This document shows positions 1-10,245 of a stretch of 64,000 nt of DNA, in pieces. The DNA comes from Arenicellales bacterium. GTDB taxonomy: Bacteria > Pseudomonadota > Gammaproteobacteria > Arenicellales > JAJDZL01. The stretch covers positions 682,001 to 746,000 of the forward strand of contig OY282380.1 of the NCBI GenBank assembly GCA_958295885.1, written 5' to 3'. The position numbers and the translations under genes are program-made. Numbering within the stretch: position 1 is the first letter of the stretch; the number at the start of each line of letters is the position of its first letter. Below the pieces are notes generated by a model that made no database searches, was not told the DNA's origin, and saw nothing but the letters and a program-made list of their open reading frames with translations.

Positions 1-1610
1 TGGTGCAAGCCAATCGTGGGCTCATCCAGAACGAATAGAGTGTTGGTCAGAGTAGTGCCAAGCGCAGTTGTTAGATTGATTCGTTGAACTTCTCCGCCGC
101 TCAATGATTTAGACTGCCGGTCCAAATTTAGATAGCCAACACCAACCTCAACCAAATAGCGGAGGCGAGTTCGAATTTCGTTCAGCAGCAGTTCCGAAGC
201 TTCATCCAAAGGCGCGGGCAGCTGGAGAGCGTCAAACAACGCGGCACATCGCTCCAAAGGCATTGACATAATGTCATGGATGTTGTGGCCTGGCAATGCT
301 TCAAACTGCTGATCTGACATAGTAAAGTCTGGATGCCAATGTTTTTGAATATTCGAGTTCGATGCAGACTCATCTCCCAATCTCCACAACAACGCATCGG
401 GCCCCAGTCGGGAACCATTGCATTCTGGACAGTTCAGATACGCCCGATAGCGCGATAAGAGCACGCGCACGTACATTCTATGTTTTCGCGATTCCAGCCA
501 GTCAAATACAGCCTGAACCCCATACCATCGATCAATTCGGTCTGCATCGCCTGATATTACCCATTCTTGATCCTTACGGCTTAAATCTTTCCATGGAGTA
601 TTCACCGGAAAATCACGTTTTTCCGCGCAATCCATCATGTCAAGAAAGTTTTCGTGATATGCGGGGGAATTGAAAAGCTTTATGGCTCCTTCCGCAATCG
701 ACAACGTTTCATTTGGTATCACGATTCCATAATCAATTCCAAGTGTCTGTCCAAACCCACGACAGACTTCGCAGGCTCCAATCGGGGAATTAAACGAAAA
801 CAGATTGGGAACTGGGTCGAAATACTCGAGCTTGCACGTCAGACAGCGCAGCTGAGTGGTGTACCACTTCATATTCCCATATCCTTTACGCTTTCGATTC
901 AGCCGCTGTACATAAATCTCCTGCTCACCTGTTTTTAACGCCACTTCCACCGCTTCAGTGAGTCGAGAAGCATTTCCAGATGAAGCTCTGGCTCGGTCCT
1001 GGACGACATAAAGAATGTTGCCTTTTCCCTTGAAGGTTCGCGTATATCCCTGAAGTAGAATGTGTTTTTCTACGTAAGAACGCGACAGATTGTAAGGAAT
1101 GCGCACTTCAAACACGATCTGGATCATGTCACTTCCAGAAGTGTCCTTGATTCCAAAATCAGCAATGATTTGATCGCAAATCTGTTCTGGAGAATGCCTC
1201 TTTACCCGACTTCCGCAATTGGAACAGTATAAGTATGCTGCTCGCGCAAACAGCAGTTTAAGATGGTCGTTGATTTCGGTCATCGTCCCCACTGTAGAAC
1301 GGGTCGTTCGCACGGGATTGACCTGATTGATGGCCACCGCAGGCGGTACGCTGTCAATGGATTCGACATTCGGTCGATCCATGCGGTCTAAAAACTGGCG
1401 GGCATACGGAGAGAAGGTCTGGACATAACGTCTCTGTCCTTCCGAATAAATTGTGTCAAACGCAAGAGAAGATTTTCCAGAACCGCTGACACCTGTTATT
1501 ACCGTCATCTCCCTCAGTGGCACATCCAGATTGAGATTCTTCAGATTGTTCTGTCGCGCACCTCGAACTTTCAAGAAATTCGTGCGATGATTTACTTTGT
1601 TTTCTGTCAA
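1..1610 (-). CDS. uvrA: UvrABC excinuclease subunit A (5' part, runs off left edge)
   Basis: DNA-damage recognition ATPase of nucleotide excision repair. About 536 codons are present and the frame is still open at base 1. Visible elements in order: the N-terminal RGARQNNLKN start region, Walker A GVSGSGKSS, SLAFDTIYSE, the RSTVGTMTEI segment, a CSNCG zinc pair, a second CPECNGSRL zinc motif, and near the edge the ABC signature LSGGEVQRI followed by VLDEPTIGLH, the Walker B of the first ATPase half. No ATG lies near the N-terminus. An in-frame stop sits at 1680-1682, so the start is a TTG at 1610 (GAG about 8 nt upstream) or possibly a TTG at 1667. The gene is divergent from the molybdoenzyme gene. 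Identity is secure; the start is uncertain. Confidence 0.93.
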   Translation of the reverse strand, partial: MTENKVNHRTNFLKVRGARQNNLKNLNLDVPLREMTVITGVSGSGKSSLAFDTIYSEGQRRYVQTFSPYARQFLDRMDRPNVESIDSVPPAVAINQVNPVRTTRSTVGTMTEINDHLKLLFARAAYLYCSNCGSRVKRHSPEQICDQIIADFGIKDTSGSDMIQIVFEVRIPYNLSRSYVEKHILLQGYTRTFKGKGNILYVVQDRARASSGNASRLTEAVEVALKTGEQEIYVQRLNRKRKGYGNMKWYTTQLRCLTCKLEYFDPVPNLFSFNSPIGACEVCRGFGQTLGIDYGIVIPNETLSIAEGAIKLFNSPAYHENFLDMMDCAEKRDFPVNTPWKDLSRKDQEWVISGDADRIDRWYGVQAVFDWLESRKHRMYVRVLLSRYRAYLNCPECNGSRLGPDALLWRLGDESASNSNIQKHWHPDFTMSDQQFEALPGHNIHDIMSMPLERCAALFDALQLPAPLDEASELLLNEIRTRLRYLVEVGVGYLNLDRQSKSLSGGEVQRINLTTALGTTLTNTLFVLDEPTIGLH

Positions 1611-1788
1611 GACAATTCTCGAGTTGTTTCGTTGATGGTAATTGGCTGTTTGTCGAAACGCACCCAACCGGAAATATTCTCAGTATGTCCTGCGGAGTTC
1701 TGAAACGCTTGGTTCGAATTTTAGTTGAATGCAAAATAATATACTTATAGTCAACACTTGCCGTGTCGTGTTAGCTTCCTGTTCGTTC

Positions 1789-1806
1789 ATTGTGAGCGGA
1801 TATAAT
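1789..1806 (+). promoter_or_regulatory. lac-operator-like half plus TATAAT box upstream of the molybdoenzyme
   Basis: ATTGTGAGCGGATA at 1789-1802 matches 14 consecutive bases of the classical E. coli lac operator and runs into a perfect TATAAT at 1801-1806. The site lies in the 273-bp divergent spacer between uvrA and the gene starting at 1884, so it could be the -10 and a LacI-family operator half. No convincing -35 is seen 16-18 bp upstream, and no lacI-type gene lies in the window. The regulatory role is inference. Confidence 0.3.
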
Positions 1807-1883
1807 CAAATTCGCGTTTTACGTCACAGAAGCACTGACGATCACGCGATTTTTGTTCTTGATATCAACTCTTTGAAATTTTT

Positions 1884-4217
1884 GTGAATAGCACGACTTT
1901 AAAACGCCCACTTCTCACTGCAACCCACTGGGGCGCATATCAGCCTGTCGTTCGAGATGGAAAACTCGTCGAAATGCCGGGAATCGAATTCGACCCTGAT
2001 CCTTCTAGAATTTCTGATGGATGGATTGATGCGTACGATCACGCAGCTCGCATACGCCAGCCTTCGATTCGCAGAAGTTTTTACGAAAACGGTTTGAGTT
2101 CAAATCCAGCTGGCCGAGGCAGTGAACCGTTTGTCTCCGTGTCTTGGGAAACTGCAGAAAAAATTGTCGCTGACTCGCTTCGGCAGATCAAATCGAAATA
2201 CGGAAACGAAGCCATTTATGCAGGATCTTACGGCTGGGCAAGCGCCGGTAAGTTCCATCATGCACCGAGTCAGTTACATCGATTTCTAAACTGCTTCGGA
2301 GGATTTACGTATTCCGTAAATTCTTACAGTTTTGCGTCGGCTGAAGTTCTCGTACCTCATGTAATGGGAAACTTTTTTATTCTGCTGATAAACGCGACTG
2401 CGTGGCCATCCATCATTGAACACACGGATTTATTCGTTGCTTTTGGCGGCCTTCCTTTAAAGAACACCCAGGTGGAATACGGTGGACATGCCCGACACGT
2501 TCAGCGAAACTACATGAACCAGGCAAAGGAAGCCGGCGTCCAATTTGTCAGCATCAGTCCCATTCGCGATGATTCATCAAGCAGTCTCGGCAGTGATTGG
2601 CATTCGATCGTTCCCAACACAGATGTTGCCTTCATGCTCGGGCTTGCTCACACACTATTTGAAAACAACTTGCACGATGAAGATTTTTTAGCGCGTTACT
2701 GTATTGGTTTTGAAAGGTTTTCTGAATATTTGACGGGTAAGTCGGACGACACTGCGAAATCCGCAGAATGGGCTTCCACCATTTGTGGGATCGATGCCGA
2801 CGAGATTCGGAAGCTGGCGGTTCGCATGGCAAATCATCGAACGATGGTGACAATCAGCTGGGCGCTTACGCGGCAGGAACACGGAGAACATGCTTATTGG
2901 ATGGCGATTGTCCTGGCTGCGATGCTTGGTCAGATCGGACTGCCAGGCGGTGGAGTAGGATTTGGTTATTCATCTACCAACGGAGTTGGGAATCAAGTCG
3001 GGCGACTTCGATATCAGAATCTTCCGGTCGGGAAAAATTCTGTTTCCAAGTTTATTCCCGTAGCGCGCATCTCTGACATGCTGCTCAATCCGGGTCAGAA
3101 ATTCGACTACAACGGTGGCGCCTACACCTATCCAGACATCAAAATGATTTACTGGGCGGGCGGCAATCCATTTCATCATCACCAGAACCTCAATCGCCTG
3201 ATCAAAGGTTGGAGGCTTCCACAATGTACGGTCATCCACGATTCGTTCTGGACCGCGGCTGCTCGATATTCGGATATCGTTCTGCCCGTCGCCAGCATGC
3301 TGGAACGCAACGACGTATCGTCATCTCCTCGAGACTCCCATGCTGTCTACATGGACAAAATTTTGCCGAATTGGGCAGATTCTCGAACCGATTATGAAAT
3401 ATTTTCTGGAATTGCCAAGCAGCTCGGTGTGGAAACGGAATTTACAGAAAACCGCAGTGAAAATGAGTGGATTGAGTTGATGTACGAACAGACCAAGGAA
3501 CGCACGGAACAGGAAGGAACCAAAATGCCGAGTTTTGAGCAGTTTGTACAGGATGGCTGGTTTCGGGTGGATGCCCCCTCAAAACCGGGGATTCTGCTGC
3601 AGCCTTTCCGTGAAGAACCAGATCGATTTCGGCTGCGAACGCCCAGTGGAAAAATAGAAATATTTTCAGAGAAGATTGATTCATTTGGTTATGATGACTG
3701 CCCGGGGCATCCAACCTGGATGCCTCCGTCGGAGTGGCTGGGAAGCAATGCCAGGGATGGTGACGAAATGCACCTGATTTCCAATCAGCCTCGCCCGCGG
3801 CTCCATTCCCAGCTGGACCATGGTGGATACAGCCAAGCGCATAAAGTCAATGGACGCGAGCCATTGCGAATCAATTCTGAAGATGCCGCAGATCGAGGCA
3901 TTGAAAACGGAGACGTCGTCCGCGTCTTTAATGAACGAGGAGCATTCCTCGCCACTGCTGTCGTTGATGACAATCTGCGCAGCGATGTTGTTCAGATCGC
4001 TACAGGTTCCTGGTTTGATCCGGAAGACTCAAATTCGGAAATCACGCTGTGTAAAAACAGCAATCCCAATACCGTCACACACGATCGCGGAACCTCGAAG
4101 CTCGCGCAGGGACCTGCTGCGATGTCCTGTTTGGTAAAAGTGGAAAAGTATGAAGGGGACGCACCTGGCGTGACAGCCTACATGCCACCTTTGGTTCTCT
4201 CAGAGGTCGATCTATGA
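1884..4217 (+). CDS. Molybdopterin-dependent S/N-oxide reductase, BisC/TorZ type
   Basis: Bis-MGD molybdoenzyme of the DMSO/TMAO/biotin sulfoxide reductase family. The 777-aa length suits BisC. The opening THWGAY motif and DPDPS segment are diagnostic. Residues 144-154 contain YSVNSYSFASA, where S149 aligns with the serine ligand of molybdenum (NSYS of DMSO reductase). Later blocks GGGVGFGY, WAGGNPFHHHQ, LPVASMLERND and the C-terminal SNQPRPRLHSQ / HDRGTSKLAQGPA dinucleotide-binding region are all intact. There is no Tat signal, which points to a cytoplasmic methionine- or biotin-sulfoxide reductase rather than a periplasmic respiratory enzyme. The start is GTG at 1884. No chaperone or cytochrome partner gene is adjacent. 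Confidence 0.88.
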   Translation: MNSTTLKRPLLTATHWGAYQPVVRDGKLVEMPGIEFDPDPSRISDGWIDAYDHAARIRQPSIRRSFYENGLSSNPAGRGSEPFVSVSWETAEKIVADSLRQIKSKYGNEAIYAGSYGWASAGKFHHAPSQLHRFLNCFGGFTYSVNSYSFASAEVLVPHVMGNFFILLINATAWPSIIEHTDLFVAFGGLPLKNTQVEYGGHARHVQRNYMNQAKEAGVQFVSISPIRDDSSSSLGSDWHSIVPNTDVAFMLGLAHTLFENNLHDEDFLARYCIGFERFSEYLTGKSDDTAKSAEWASTICGIDADEIRKLAVRMANHRTMVTISWALTRQEHGEHAYWMAIVLAAMLGQIGLPGGGVGFGYSSTNGVGNQVGRLRYQNLPVGKNSVSKFIPVARISDMLLNPGQKFDYNGGAYTYPDIKMIYWAGGNPFHHHQNLNRLIKGWRLPQCTVIHDSFWTAAARYSDIVLPVASMLERNDVSSSPRDSHAVYMDKILPNWADSRTDYEIFSGIAKQLGVETEFTENRSENEWIELMYEQTKERTEQEGTKMPSFEQFVQDGWFRVDAPSKPGILLQPFREEPDRFRLRTPSGKIEIFSEKIDSFGYDDCPGHPTWMPPSEWLGSNARDGDEMHLISNQPRPRLHSQLDHGGYSQAHKVNGREPLRINSEDAADRGIENGDVVRVFNERGAFLATAVVDDNLRSDVVQIATGSWFDPEDSNSEITLCKNSNPNTVTHDRGTSKLAQGPAAMSCLVKVEKYEGDAPGVTAYMPPLVLSEVDL

Positions 4218-4234
4218 TCCAGTCGAATTTTTGA

Positions 4235-4930
4235 TCATATGTCTGTGTCGTTGTCTGGCACACGAAGCGTGAGTTGACTCCAAGTTACTCCTTCACGTCC
4301 ATATTTGTCTTCAACGACATTGCATTCCACTTCAATCAGGCTGCGGTCGCGGGCGAGAGATTGAACTTCAGCCAGAGGTATGTCCCAAAAACCGTCCATC
4401 CGTTCGTGAGTGCCATGTCGTAACGTAAAGTGCATCAACCCACCCGGATTCAACAGAGCGATGATATTCCGAAAAGCTTGTTCGCGTTCTGACGGAGAAA
4501 CATGCATCCATACCGCACTCAGCAAAATAACATCGTAAAGTACACCGCTGCTCCTCAGCTCCTTCAGTTCAGGAAGGCGATCGTCTACCCAGTGAATTCC
4601 GAAGTCTTTTCGAATATGACTTGCCATAATCCTCATTGCGACAGACGGTTCGACGGCAGTTACGTCATAACCCAATTCTGCGAATCCTGCTGCGTCTCTC
4701 CCCGTTCCCGCGCCGATGTCCACCACCAAACTCGGAGGCTTAGGCAGATGTTTCAGTAGAAATTCATGGATTTCCTTAAAATGAAAGCGTTCCAGTCTTT
4801 CTGAAATCAACGAAGCATTGAGTTCGTACCACTCAGTCGCATTCTTGGCTGGAACGCTCTGTCCAATTTCAAAATCACGCAAAAGTCTGCAGCCTTTTTT
4901 GGATTTAGAGTCTTTCATGTCGCGGATCAT
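4235..4930 (-). CDS. Class I SAM-dependent methyltransferase
   Basis: 231 aa with the Rossmann SAM motif VVDIGAGTGRDAAGF at about residues 69-83, an acidic motif II ending TAVEPS, and a motif IV/post-IV region VILLSAVWMHVSPSER typical of small-molecule or quinone-like methyltransferases (Methyltransf_11/25). It is convergent with the molybdoenzyme gene, separated by 17 bp. The substrate cannot be read from the sequence. An alternative start is the Met at residue 5. Confidence 0.75.
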   Translation of the reverse strand: MIRDMKDSKSKKGCRLLRDFEIGQSVPAKNATEWYELNASLISERLERFHFKEIHEFLLKHLPKPPSLVVDIGAGTGRDAAGFAELGYDVTAVEPSVAMRIMASHIRKDFGIHWVDDRLPELKELRSSGVLYDVILLSAVWMHVSPSEREQAFRNIIALLNPGGLMHFTLRHGTHERMDGFWDIPLAEVQSLARDRSLIEVECNVVEDKYGREGVTWSQLTLRVPDNDTDI

Positions 4931-5299
4931 CTATGCAGATTCTAATGCAAAAACAACCACAATTACAGTTCATGCTGGCCTTTAGCTACTGAATCTGATG
5001 CGGATTGAGCAGCATGCCAAACCATCTTCACCTTCCGGTAAAAACCGCCCCTTCGCAGCCAGACCGTTTTCAAGACGCTGGTACGATGCTTATGCCGTTT
5101 GACACCATTCAGAGCAAGCTCCAAAGCTTGATTTGACTTGATCAGACTGCAGCCGCTGCCGCAGTCGAACCAGAAAAAATCTGTTTACAGACACTTATGC
5201 AGAGCTTTCTTAATCAAATCACGTAAAATGAATTACATCGTAGTTAACACAAAATAATTTCTTAAGTGCTCGGAAATAAGCACGTTTAGGAGTTCTGAT
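4931..5299. other. Intergenic region, acsA leader
   Basis: 369 bp between divergent genes. A minus-strand open stretch at about 4966-5176 lacks a good start codon and is not called. Just before acsA there is a small inverted repeat, GTGCT-cggaaata-AGCAC (about 5267-5284), then a clear AGGAG ribosome site at 5289-5293. No RNA gene is recognised. Confidence 0.4.
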
Positions 5300-7237
5300 A
5301 TGTCTGAAATTAAAGTGTATGAAATTCCATCGTCAATCGAATCGCAGGCACATGTGAATCGTGACACCTATGGTGAAATGTACGAGAGGAGTCTGTCCGA
5401 TCCAGACGGATTCTGGGCGGAACAGGCAGACAAATTCCTCCACTGGTTTAAAAAATGGGATTCAGTCAGTGACTGTGACTTCAACGTCGGTAAAATTCGG
5501 TGGTTCGAAGGTGGGAAGTTGAATGCTGCCTATAATTGCTTGGACAGACACTTGGAAGATCGCGGCGATCAAACTGCACTGATCTGGGAAAGTGACGATG
5601 CATCTACCGTTAGAACATTCACTTATCGTGAACTGCATGCAGAAGTCTGCAGACTTTCCAATGTTCTTCGGTCAAGAGGCGTAGAAAAAGGAGATCGAAT
5701 CTGCCTCTACATGCCAATGATTCCAGAAGCGCCGATTGCAGCTCTCGCGTGTGCCAGAGTCGGAGCAATCCATTCGATCGTGTTTGGAGGGTTTTCTCCC
5801 GAGGCGCTCAAGGACCGAATCTTGGATTCAGACTGCCAGGTCGTGATCACTGCCGACGAAGGCCCCCGAGGCGGCAAACCCGTACCGCTGAAAGGCAACG
5901 CGGATGCTGCAATGGAGAACTGTCCAAACGTTCACACCTGCGTCGTGGTACAGCGTACAGGCAATGAGGTCAACATGCAGTCAGGCCGCGATATCTGGTA
6001 TCACGAAGCGGTCGCAGAAGCATCTGCGGAGTGTCCGGCAGAAGAAATGGACGCGGAAGACCCTCTCTACATTCTTTATACCTCTGGGTCAACAGGGAAA
6101 CCAAAAGGCGTAGTTCATACAACCGCAGGCTATTTGCTTTTTGTCACAATGACCTTTCGATATTCATTTGACTATCACGAGGGAGATGTCTATTGGTGTG
6201 GAGCGGATATCGGCTGGGTCACCGGCCATTCTTACATCGTCTACGGCCCCCTTTCGAATGGTGCCATCAATGTAATGTTCGAAGGGATTCCAACCTATCC
6301 GGACGCAAGTCGATTCTGGCAGGTTATTGACAACCACAATGTCAATATTTTCTATACCGCCCCGACTGCCATCCGTGCCTTGATCGGCGCAGGTGACCAG
6401 TATGTTGAAAAAACTTCGCGCAAGAGCCTGCGCATCCTGGGTACTGTTGGCGAACCCATCAATCCCGAAGCGTGGGAGTGGTATCACAAGAAAGTCGGCG
6501 ACCGTCGCTGTCCCATCGTTGATACTTGGTGGCAGACTGAAACTGGCGGTCATATGATTACGCCGCTTCCAGGTGCGACTTCTCTGAAACCCGGTTCCGC
6601 GACGAATCCATTTTTCGGTGTTGAACCCTCTCTGGTAGACCCCCAAGGAAGTGAACTCGAAGGTGCAACTGATGGAGCATTGTGCATCAATCGATCTTGG
6701 CCCGGTCAAATGAGAACGGTCTGGGGCGATCACGAACGGTTTATTGAAACTTACTTCAGCACTTTTCCAGGCAGATATATGACCGGAGATGGCGCAAGAC
6801 GGGATGAAGATGGGTATTACTGGATCACCGGTCGAGTCGATGATGTTATGAACGTCTCAGGTCACCGCTTGGGAACGGCTGAAATCGAAAGCGCACTCGT
6901 GCTTCATCCAAGTGTTGCTGAAGCGGCAGTAGTCGGATATCCTCATGCCATCAAGGGCGAAGCGATTTACGCTTATGTGACGACAGTGGTCGGAACCGAA
7001 GAAAACGATGACCTTCGAAAGGAACTTTTCAATCTAGTGCGCTCCGAGATCAGTCCGATCGCAAAACCAAACGTCATTCAGTTCTCGCGAGGATTGCCGA
7101 AAACAAGATCAGGGAAAATCATGCGACGTATTTTGCGCAAGGTAGCAAGCAACGATATTAATGATCTGGGCGATACGTCAACACTCGCTGAACCTGCGGT
7201 TGTAGAAGACATCATTGCCAATCGAGCCAACACCTAG
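5300..7237 (+). CDS. acsA: Acetyl-CoA synthetase
   Basis: Converts acetate, ATP and CoA to acetyl-CoA, AMP and PPi. The 645-aa length matches Acs (about 650). Seen in order: an N-terminal ACAS_N domain, YLPMIPEA-type motif as [12 protein letters not shown]-loop [12 protein letters not shown] at about 255-266, the acetate-pocket [10 protein letters not shown] segment, [18 protein letters not shown] hinge, and C-terminal [11 protein letters not shown], in which K606 is the catalytic and usually acetyl-regulated lysine. A strong AGGAG precedes the ATG. It stands alone as a housekeeping gene for acetate assimilation, useful in a cell that ends aromatic and BKACE pathways at acetyl-CoA. Confidence 0.96.
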   Translation: MSEIKVYEIPSSIESQAHVNRDTYGEMYERSLSDPDGFWAEQADKFLHWFKKWDSVSDCDFNVGKIRWFEGGKLNAAYNCLDRHLEDRGDQTALIWESDDASTVRTFTYRELHAEVCRLSNVLRSRGVEKGDRICLYMPMIPEAPIAALACARVGAIHSIVFGGFSPEALKDRILDSDCQVVITADEGPRGGKPVPLKGNADAAMENCPNVHTCVVVQRTGNEVNMQSGRDIWYHEAVAEASAECPAEEMDAEDPLYILYTSGSTGKPKGVVHTTAGYLLFVTMTFRYSFDYHEGDVYWCGADIGWVTGHSYIVYGPLSNGAINVMFEGIPTYPDASRFWQVIDNHNVNIFYTAPTAIRALIGAGDQYVEKTSRKSLRILGTVGEPINPEAWEWYHKKVGDRRCPIVDTWWQTETGGHMITPLPGATSLKPGSATNPFFGVEPSLVDPQGSELEGATDGALCINRSWPGQMRTVWGDHERFIETYFSTFPGRYMTGDGARRDEDGYYWITGRVDDVMNVSGHRLGTAEIESALVLHPSVAEAAVVGYPHAIKGEAIYAYVTTVVGTEENDDLRKELFNLVRSEISPIAKPNVIQFSRGLPKTRSGKIMRRILRKVASNDINDLGDTSTLAEPAVVEDIIANRANT

Positions 7238-7269
7238 GCTGGATTCATCTCTGAATTTTCAAGTATGCG

Positions 7270-7295
7270 CGTCATCCCATCGGATTGGGATGACG
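7270..7295. terminator. Perfect 10-bp hairpin between convergent genes
   Basis: CGTCATCCCA (7270-7279), six-base loop, TGGGATGACG (7286-7295). It overlaps the stop codon of the aldo/keto reductase and lies 33 bp past the acsA stop. There is no following T tract on either strand, so an intrinsic terminator is not certain. It could act as a shared 3'-end stabiliser. Confidence 0.4.
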
Positions 7296-8318
7296 TCTGT
7301 AGACTTCGTTAATATCGTCTAACACATCTGAACTTAAGGACATGCCAGCTGCGGCGATTGTGATTTCGAGCTGGCGCTGTTTTGTCGCACCAATAATCGC
7401 CGACGTCATGAATGGTCTCATAAGGCAAAATGCAAGCGCCATCTGACACGGATCCAAGCCATGTTTTCGAGCCACTCGCAAATATTCATCAACAACCGGT
7501 ATGACATGTTTGGTATATCGTCCACCGATGTCAGGCGAGAAATTTCGTCTCGATCCGGGAGGTGTTCGATCACCCTGATATTTCCCGCTCAAGATGCCTG
7601 CTGCAAGCGGCGAAAATGCAAGCAATCCGACCTGTTCATTGACTGCAAGCTCCGCTAGATCCAAATCAAATTTACGGTCCAGCAGGCTGTATTCGTTCTG
7701 AATGCTGACCACTCTCGGCAAATGATTGGCCCTGGCAATTTCAAGAAACTGTGAAGTGCCCCAACAGGATTCATTGGATAGACCGACGGTTCGAATTTTT
7801 CCCGCTTCGATGAACTCAGACAAAGACTCCAACGCCTCGAGGATGTAATCTCTGGTTTCGATGACGTTTTGGGATGATGGATCATATTTCCAAGACTGTC
7901 GAAAATGGTAGGAGCCTCGGTTCGGCCAATGAATCTGATAAAGATCGATATAGTCAGTCTGCAGTCGTTTCAAACTTGAATGCAAGGCAAGTTCAAGTGT
8001 TTTCTTCGATACGCCCGAACCGTCCCTGACAATGGACGATCCCGGACCTGATATTTTTGTCGCAATTACTACATCGTGCCGACTTCGACGGGAACGCATC
8101 CAGGTTCCAACGATTTCTTCACTTCGACCTGCTGTCTGTGCTGACATGGGATTGACGGGGTACATTTCGGCTGTATCGATGAAATTCACACCACGGTCGA
8201 ATGCATAATCCATCTGTGCATGTCCTTCGGCTTCGGAATTCTGTGTTCCCCACGTCATGCTGCCGAGACAAATTTCACTTACTTTAATTTCAGAGGTGCC
8301 TAGATTTCTGTATTTCAT
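7272..8318 (-). CDS. Aldo/keto reductase, Tas-like
   Basis: 348-aa NADPH-dependent (alpha/beta)8-barrel oxidoreductase. The N-terminal MKYRNLGTSEIKVSEICLG and the insertion after the catalytic tyrosine (MYPVNPMSAQTAGRSE) are hallmarks of the Tas subfamily. The catalytic tetrad is visible as D48, Y53, K88 and H130 (YQIHWPNR). The C-terminal IIGATKQRQLE binds the cofactor phosphate. The physiological aldehyde or ketone is unknown. It is a single gene, convergent with acsA. Confidence 0.85.
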   Translation of the reverse strand: MKYRNLGTSEIKVSEICLGSMTWGTQNSEAEGHAQMDYAFDRGVNFIDTAEMYPVNPMSAQTAGRSEEIVGTWMRSRRSRHDVVIATKISGPGSSIVRDGSGVSKKTLELALHSSLKRLQTDYIDLYQIHWPNRGSYHFRQSWKYDPSSQNVIETRDYILEALESLSEFIEAGKIRTVGLSNESCWGTSQFLEIARANHLPRVVSIQNEYSLLDRKFDLDLAELAVNEQVGLLAFSPLAAGILSGKYQGDRTPPGSRRNFSPDIGGRYTKHVIPVVDEYLRVARKHGLDPCQMALAFCLMRPFMTSAIIGATKQRQLEITIAAAGMSLSSDVLDDINEVYRRHPNPMG

Positions 8319-8589
8319 ACGGTTTTCTTTATTTTTAGAGTTGGATGATCTGGTTTTCAGCAGCTTGGTCTACAATTTGAGCGTGCAGACTGCTTTTGAA
8401 AATCAGATGAATTGTATACTTTGAAGTTTTCCAAATGGACTAAATTGAATTATTCCTGTCTGAAGTACGGACAATTCTGGTGCTGTTCAGCCATTTTCAG
8501 TAAGGAAACGAGTTCGCTAGAGCGGTATATTTTTAATTTGAACATTTTACTTCAAATCAACAAAGCTAGAATTTGAGGATTCAAGCGGT

Positions 8590-9786
8590 TTGCCAATTTT
8601 CCAGTGGAGACACCCAAAATTGATTGAAATTTCTCAGAGAATCGACAAAGTCCAAACACCGATCATTCCGGAAGTTGCAGACCTCATCAACGAAAATCCA
8701 GGTACGATTTCGCTTGGACAAGGAGTTGTATTTTACAAGCCGCCTGCTGAAATTGCGAACGGCCTGAGCAGGTTCACAGACTTAGACTCTCATCATTATG
8801 AAGCCGTTGAAGGAATACCAGAGCTCCGACAGCTGATTCATGAAAAACTCACATCGGAAAATGAAATCAACACTGAACACTACCAGGTTGTTGTCAGCGC
8901 TGGCAGCAATATGGGGTTCTTGAATGCGATACTAGCCATCTGCGATACTGGGGATGAAGTGATTCTGCTCCGACCCTGGTATTTCAATCATGAAATGGCG
9001 ATTGGAATTGCAGACTGCTCTGCTGTGTCAGTCGATACAGATGAGAACTTTCATCCCGATTTGACTGCAATTCAAGAAGCAGTCACAGACAGAACTCGGG
9101 CAGTCGTCACGGTTTCTCCCAACAACCCTACGGGTGCTGTTTACACACGAAATTCTTTGAACGAAATCAATCAGCTGTGCTCAGACGCTGGAATCTATCA
9201 CATCCATGATGAAGCCTACGAATATTTCTGCTATGGAGACGCGGACCACTATTCTCCAGCCTCGGCTGAATCAGCTCGGGAGCATACCGTTTCTCTGTTT
9301 TCTACGAGCAAGAGTTTCGGATTGGCAAACTGGCGAATCGGATACAGCCTGATTCCGCCTCACCTTTTCAAACCAATTCGAAAGATTCAGGATACCAATC
9401 TCATCTGCCCGCCCGTTGTCAGTCAGTATGTGGCAGCAGAATGTCTGAAATTAGGTCGAAAATACTGCGATGCAAAAGTACGAGAAATTGCTGAAGTTCG
9501 AGAACATTTTGCCATTAGTTTAGCAACGGTTCCTTCCATTGAACGCTGTGCTTTGGAAGGAGCGTTCTATGGATTTTTAAATCTGCCAGAGATTGGAATG
9601 TCGGACATGGAAATCATTGAATATCTGATCCGTCAGCATAGTGTTGCAGTAATTCCAGGCGTTGCTTTTGGAATCGAGAACCGCCGCTGTCTTCGAGTAT
9701 CCTACGGCGCCCTGAAACCGAGCACTGCAGTTGAAGGCATCAACAGGCTGATGGATGGCTTGAACGATTTACTGAAAGCCAGATAA
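8590..9786 (+). CDS. Class I/II PLP-dependent aminotransferase
   Basis: 398 aa, fold type I. SLGQGVVFY near residue 41 binds the substrate carboxylate region, SPNNPTGAVYT at 176-186 holds the PLP asparagine, HDEAY at 206-210 the PLP aspartate, and STSKSFGLANWRIGY at 238-252 carries the Schiff-base lysine K241. The C-terminal LRVSYG supplies the alpha-carboxylate arginine. The start is a TTG at 8590, with GAGGA about 11 nt upstream; no ATG occurs in the first 100 codons. It resembles broad-range aspartate/aromatic aminotransferases. The exact amino acid is unknown. Confidence 0.82.
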   Translation: MPIFQWRHPKLIEISQRIDKVQTPIIPEVADLINENPGTISLGQGVVFYKPPAEIANGLSRFTDLDSHHYEAVEGIPELRQLIHEKLTSENEINTEHYQVVVSAGSNMGFLNAILAICDTGDEVILLRPWYFNHEMAIGIADCSAVSVDTDENFHPDLTAIQEAVTDRTRAVVTVSPNNPTGAVYTRNSLNEINQLCSDAGIYHIHDEAYEYFCYGDADHYSPASAESAREHTVSLFSTSKSFGLANWRIGYSLIPPHLFKPIRKIQDTNLICPPVVSQYVAAECLKLGRKYCDAKVREIAEVREHFAISLATVPSIERCALEGAFYGFLNLPEIGMSDMEIIEYLIRQHSVAVIPGVAFGIENRRCLRVSYGALKPSTAVEGINRLMDGLNDLLKAR

Positions 9787-9849
9787 CGAGCATCTGCCTG
9801 GAAGTCTTGGGGTATCCAGAAGAGTCAGTACCAACTGGATTGCTGAGAA

Positions 9850-10101
9850 CTATCCACCCTTCAGCGGTGGAATTATCTTGATGTTGTCTGACTCGGTTAC
9901 GGAGAATGACTGTCGCTGCGAAGCCGGGACAAGAACGTCATTGACCGAAACCATATAGGGCTTGTCAGCTGGGAGATTCATCAATTCGATCAAGTTCGCA
10001 ATTGAAATGCTGTCATCGACTTCAATTTGCGTTTTATTTCCAGTACTGCCCGCAGGTAAAAATCTACCTAGAGTACCAACTAACTTTACGTTCAATTGCA
10101 T
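9850..10101 (-). CDS. MoaD/ThiS-like sulfur carrier
   Basis: 83-aa beta-grasp ubiquitin-like protein ending in the obligatory Gly-Gly (PPLKGG), which is adenylated and thiocarboxylated to donate sulfur. The DSISIANLIELMNLP helix and NDVLV segment fit the family. Small MoaD-like proteins of this type often lie beside AOR genes and are thought to serve tungsto/molybdopterin assembly. An AOR gene on the same strand lies 4 kb upstream, beyond an accessory insert, so this may be the displaced end of that operon (inference). Confidence 0.8.
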   Translation of the reverse strand: MQLNVKLVGTLGRFLPAGSTGNKTQIEVDDSISIANLIELMNLPADKPYMVSVNDVLVPASQRQSFSVTESDNIKIIPPLKGG

Positions 10102-10218
10102 GGCTTCAAAAAGTGACTATTGTTAAATTGGAATTTAGAGATGAAGTAACGACGGATTAGGCATGAAATGGGTGACGATTTTTGCATCACATCGTACTAT
10201 TCGTTGTTGTAATATAGC

Positions 10219-10245
10219 ACTTATCACAAGGTACGGTAGATAAGT
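10219..10245. promoter_or_regulatory. Inverted repeat in the leader of the SLATT/Panacea module
   Basis: Perfect 7-bp arms ACTTATC (10219-10225) and GATAAGT (10239-10245) separated by 13 bp, in a 316-bp AT-rich region without genes (10102-10417) ahead of the SLATT-like gene. Size and symmetry suit an operator or a small RNA hairpin. No regulator is identified. Confidence 0.3.

Noticed and set aside
4966..5176. Minus-strand open stretch upstream of acsA
   Set aside because: Closed upstream before any good start codon, and no recognisable motif.
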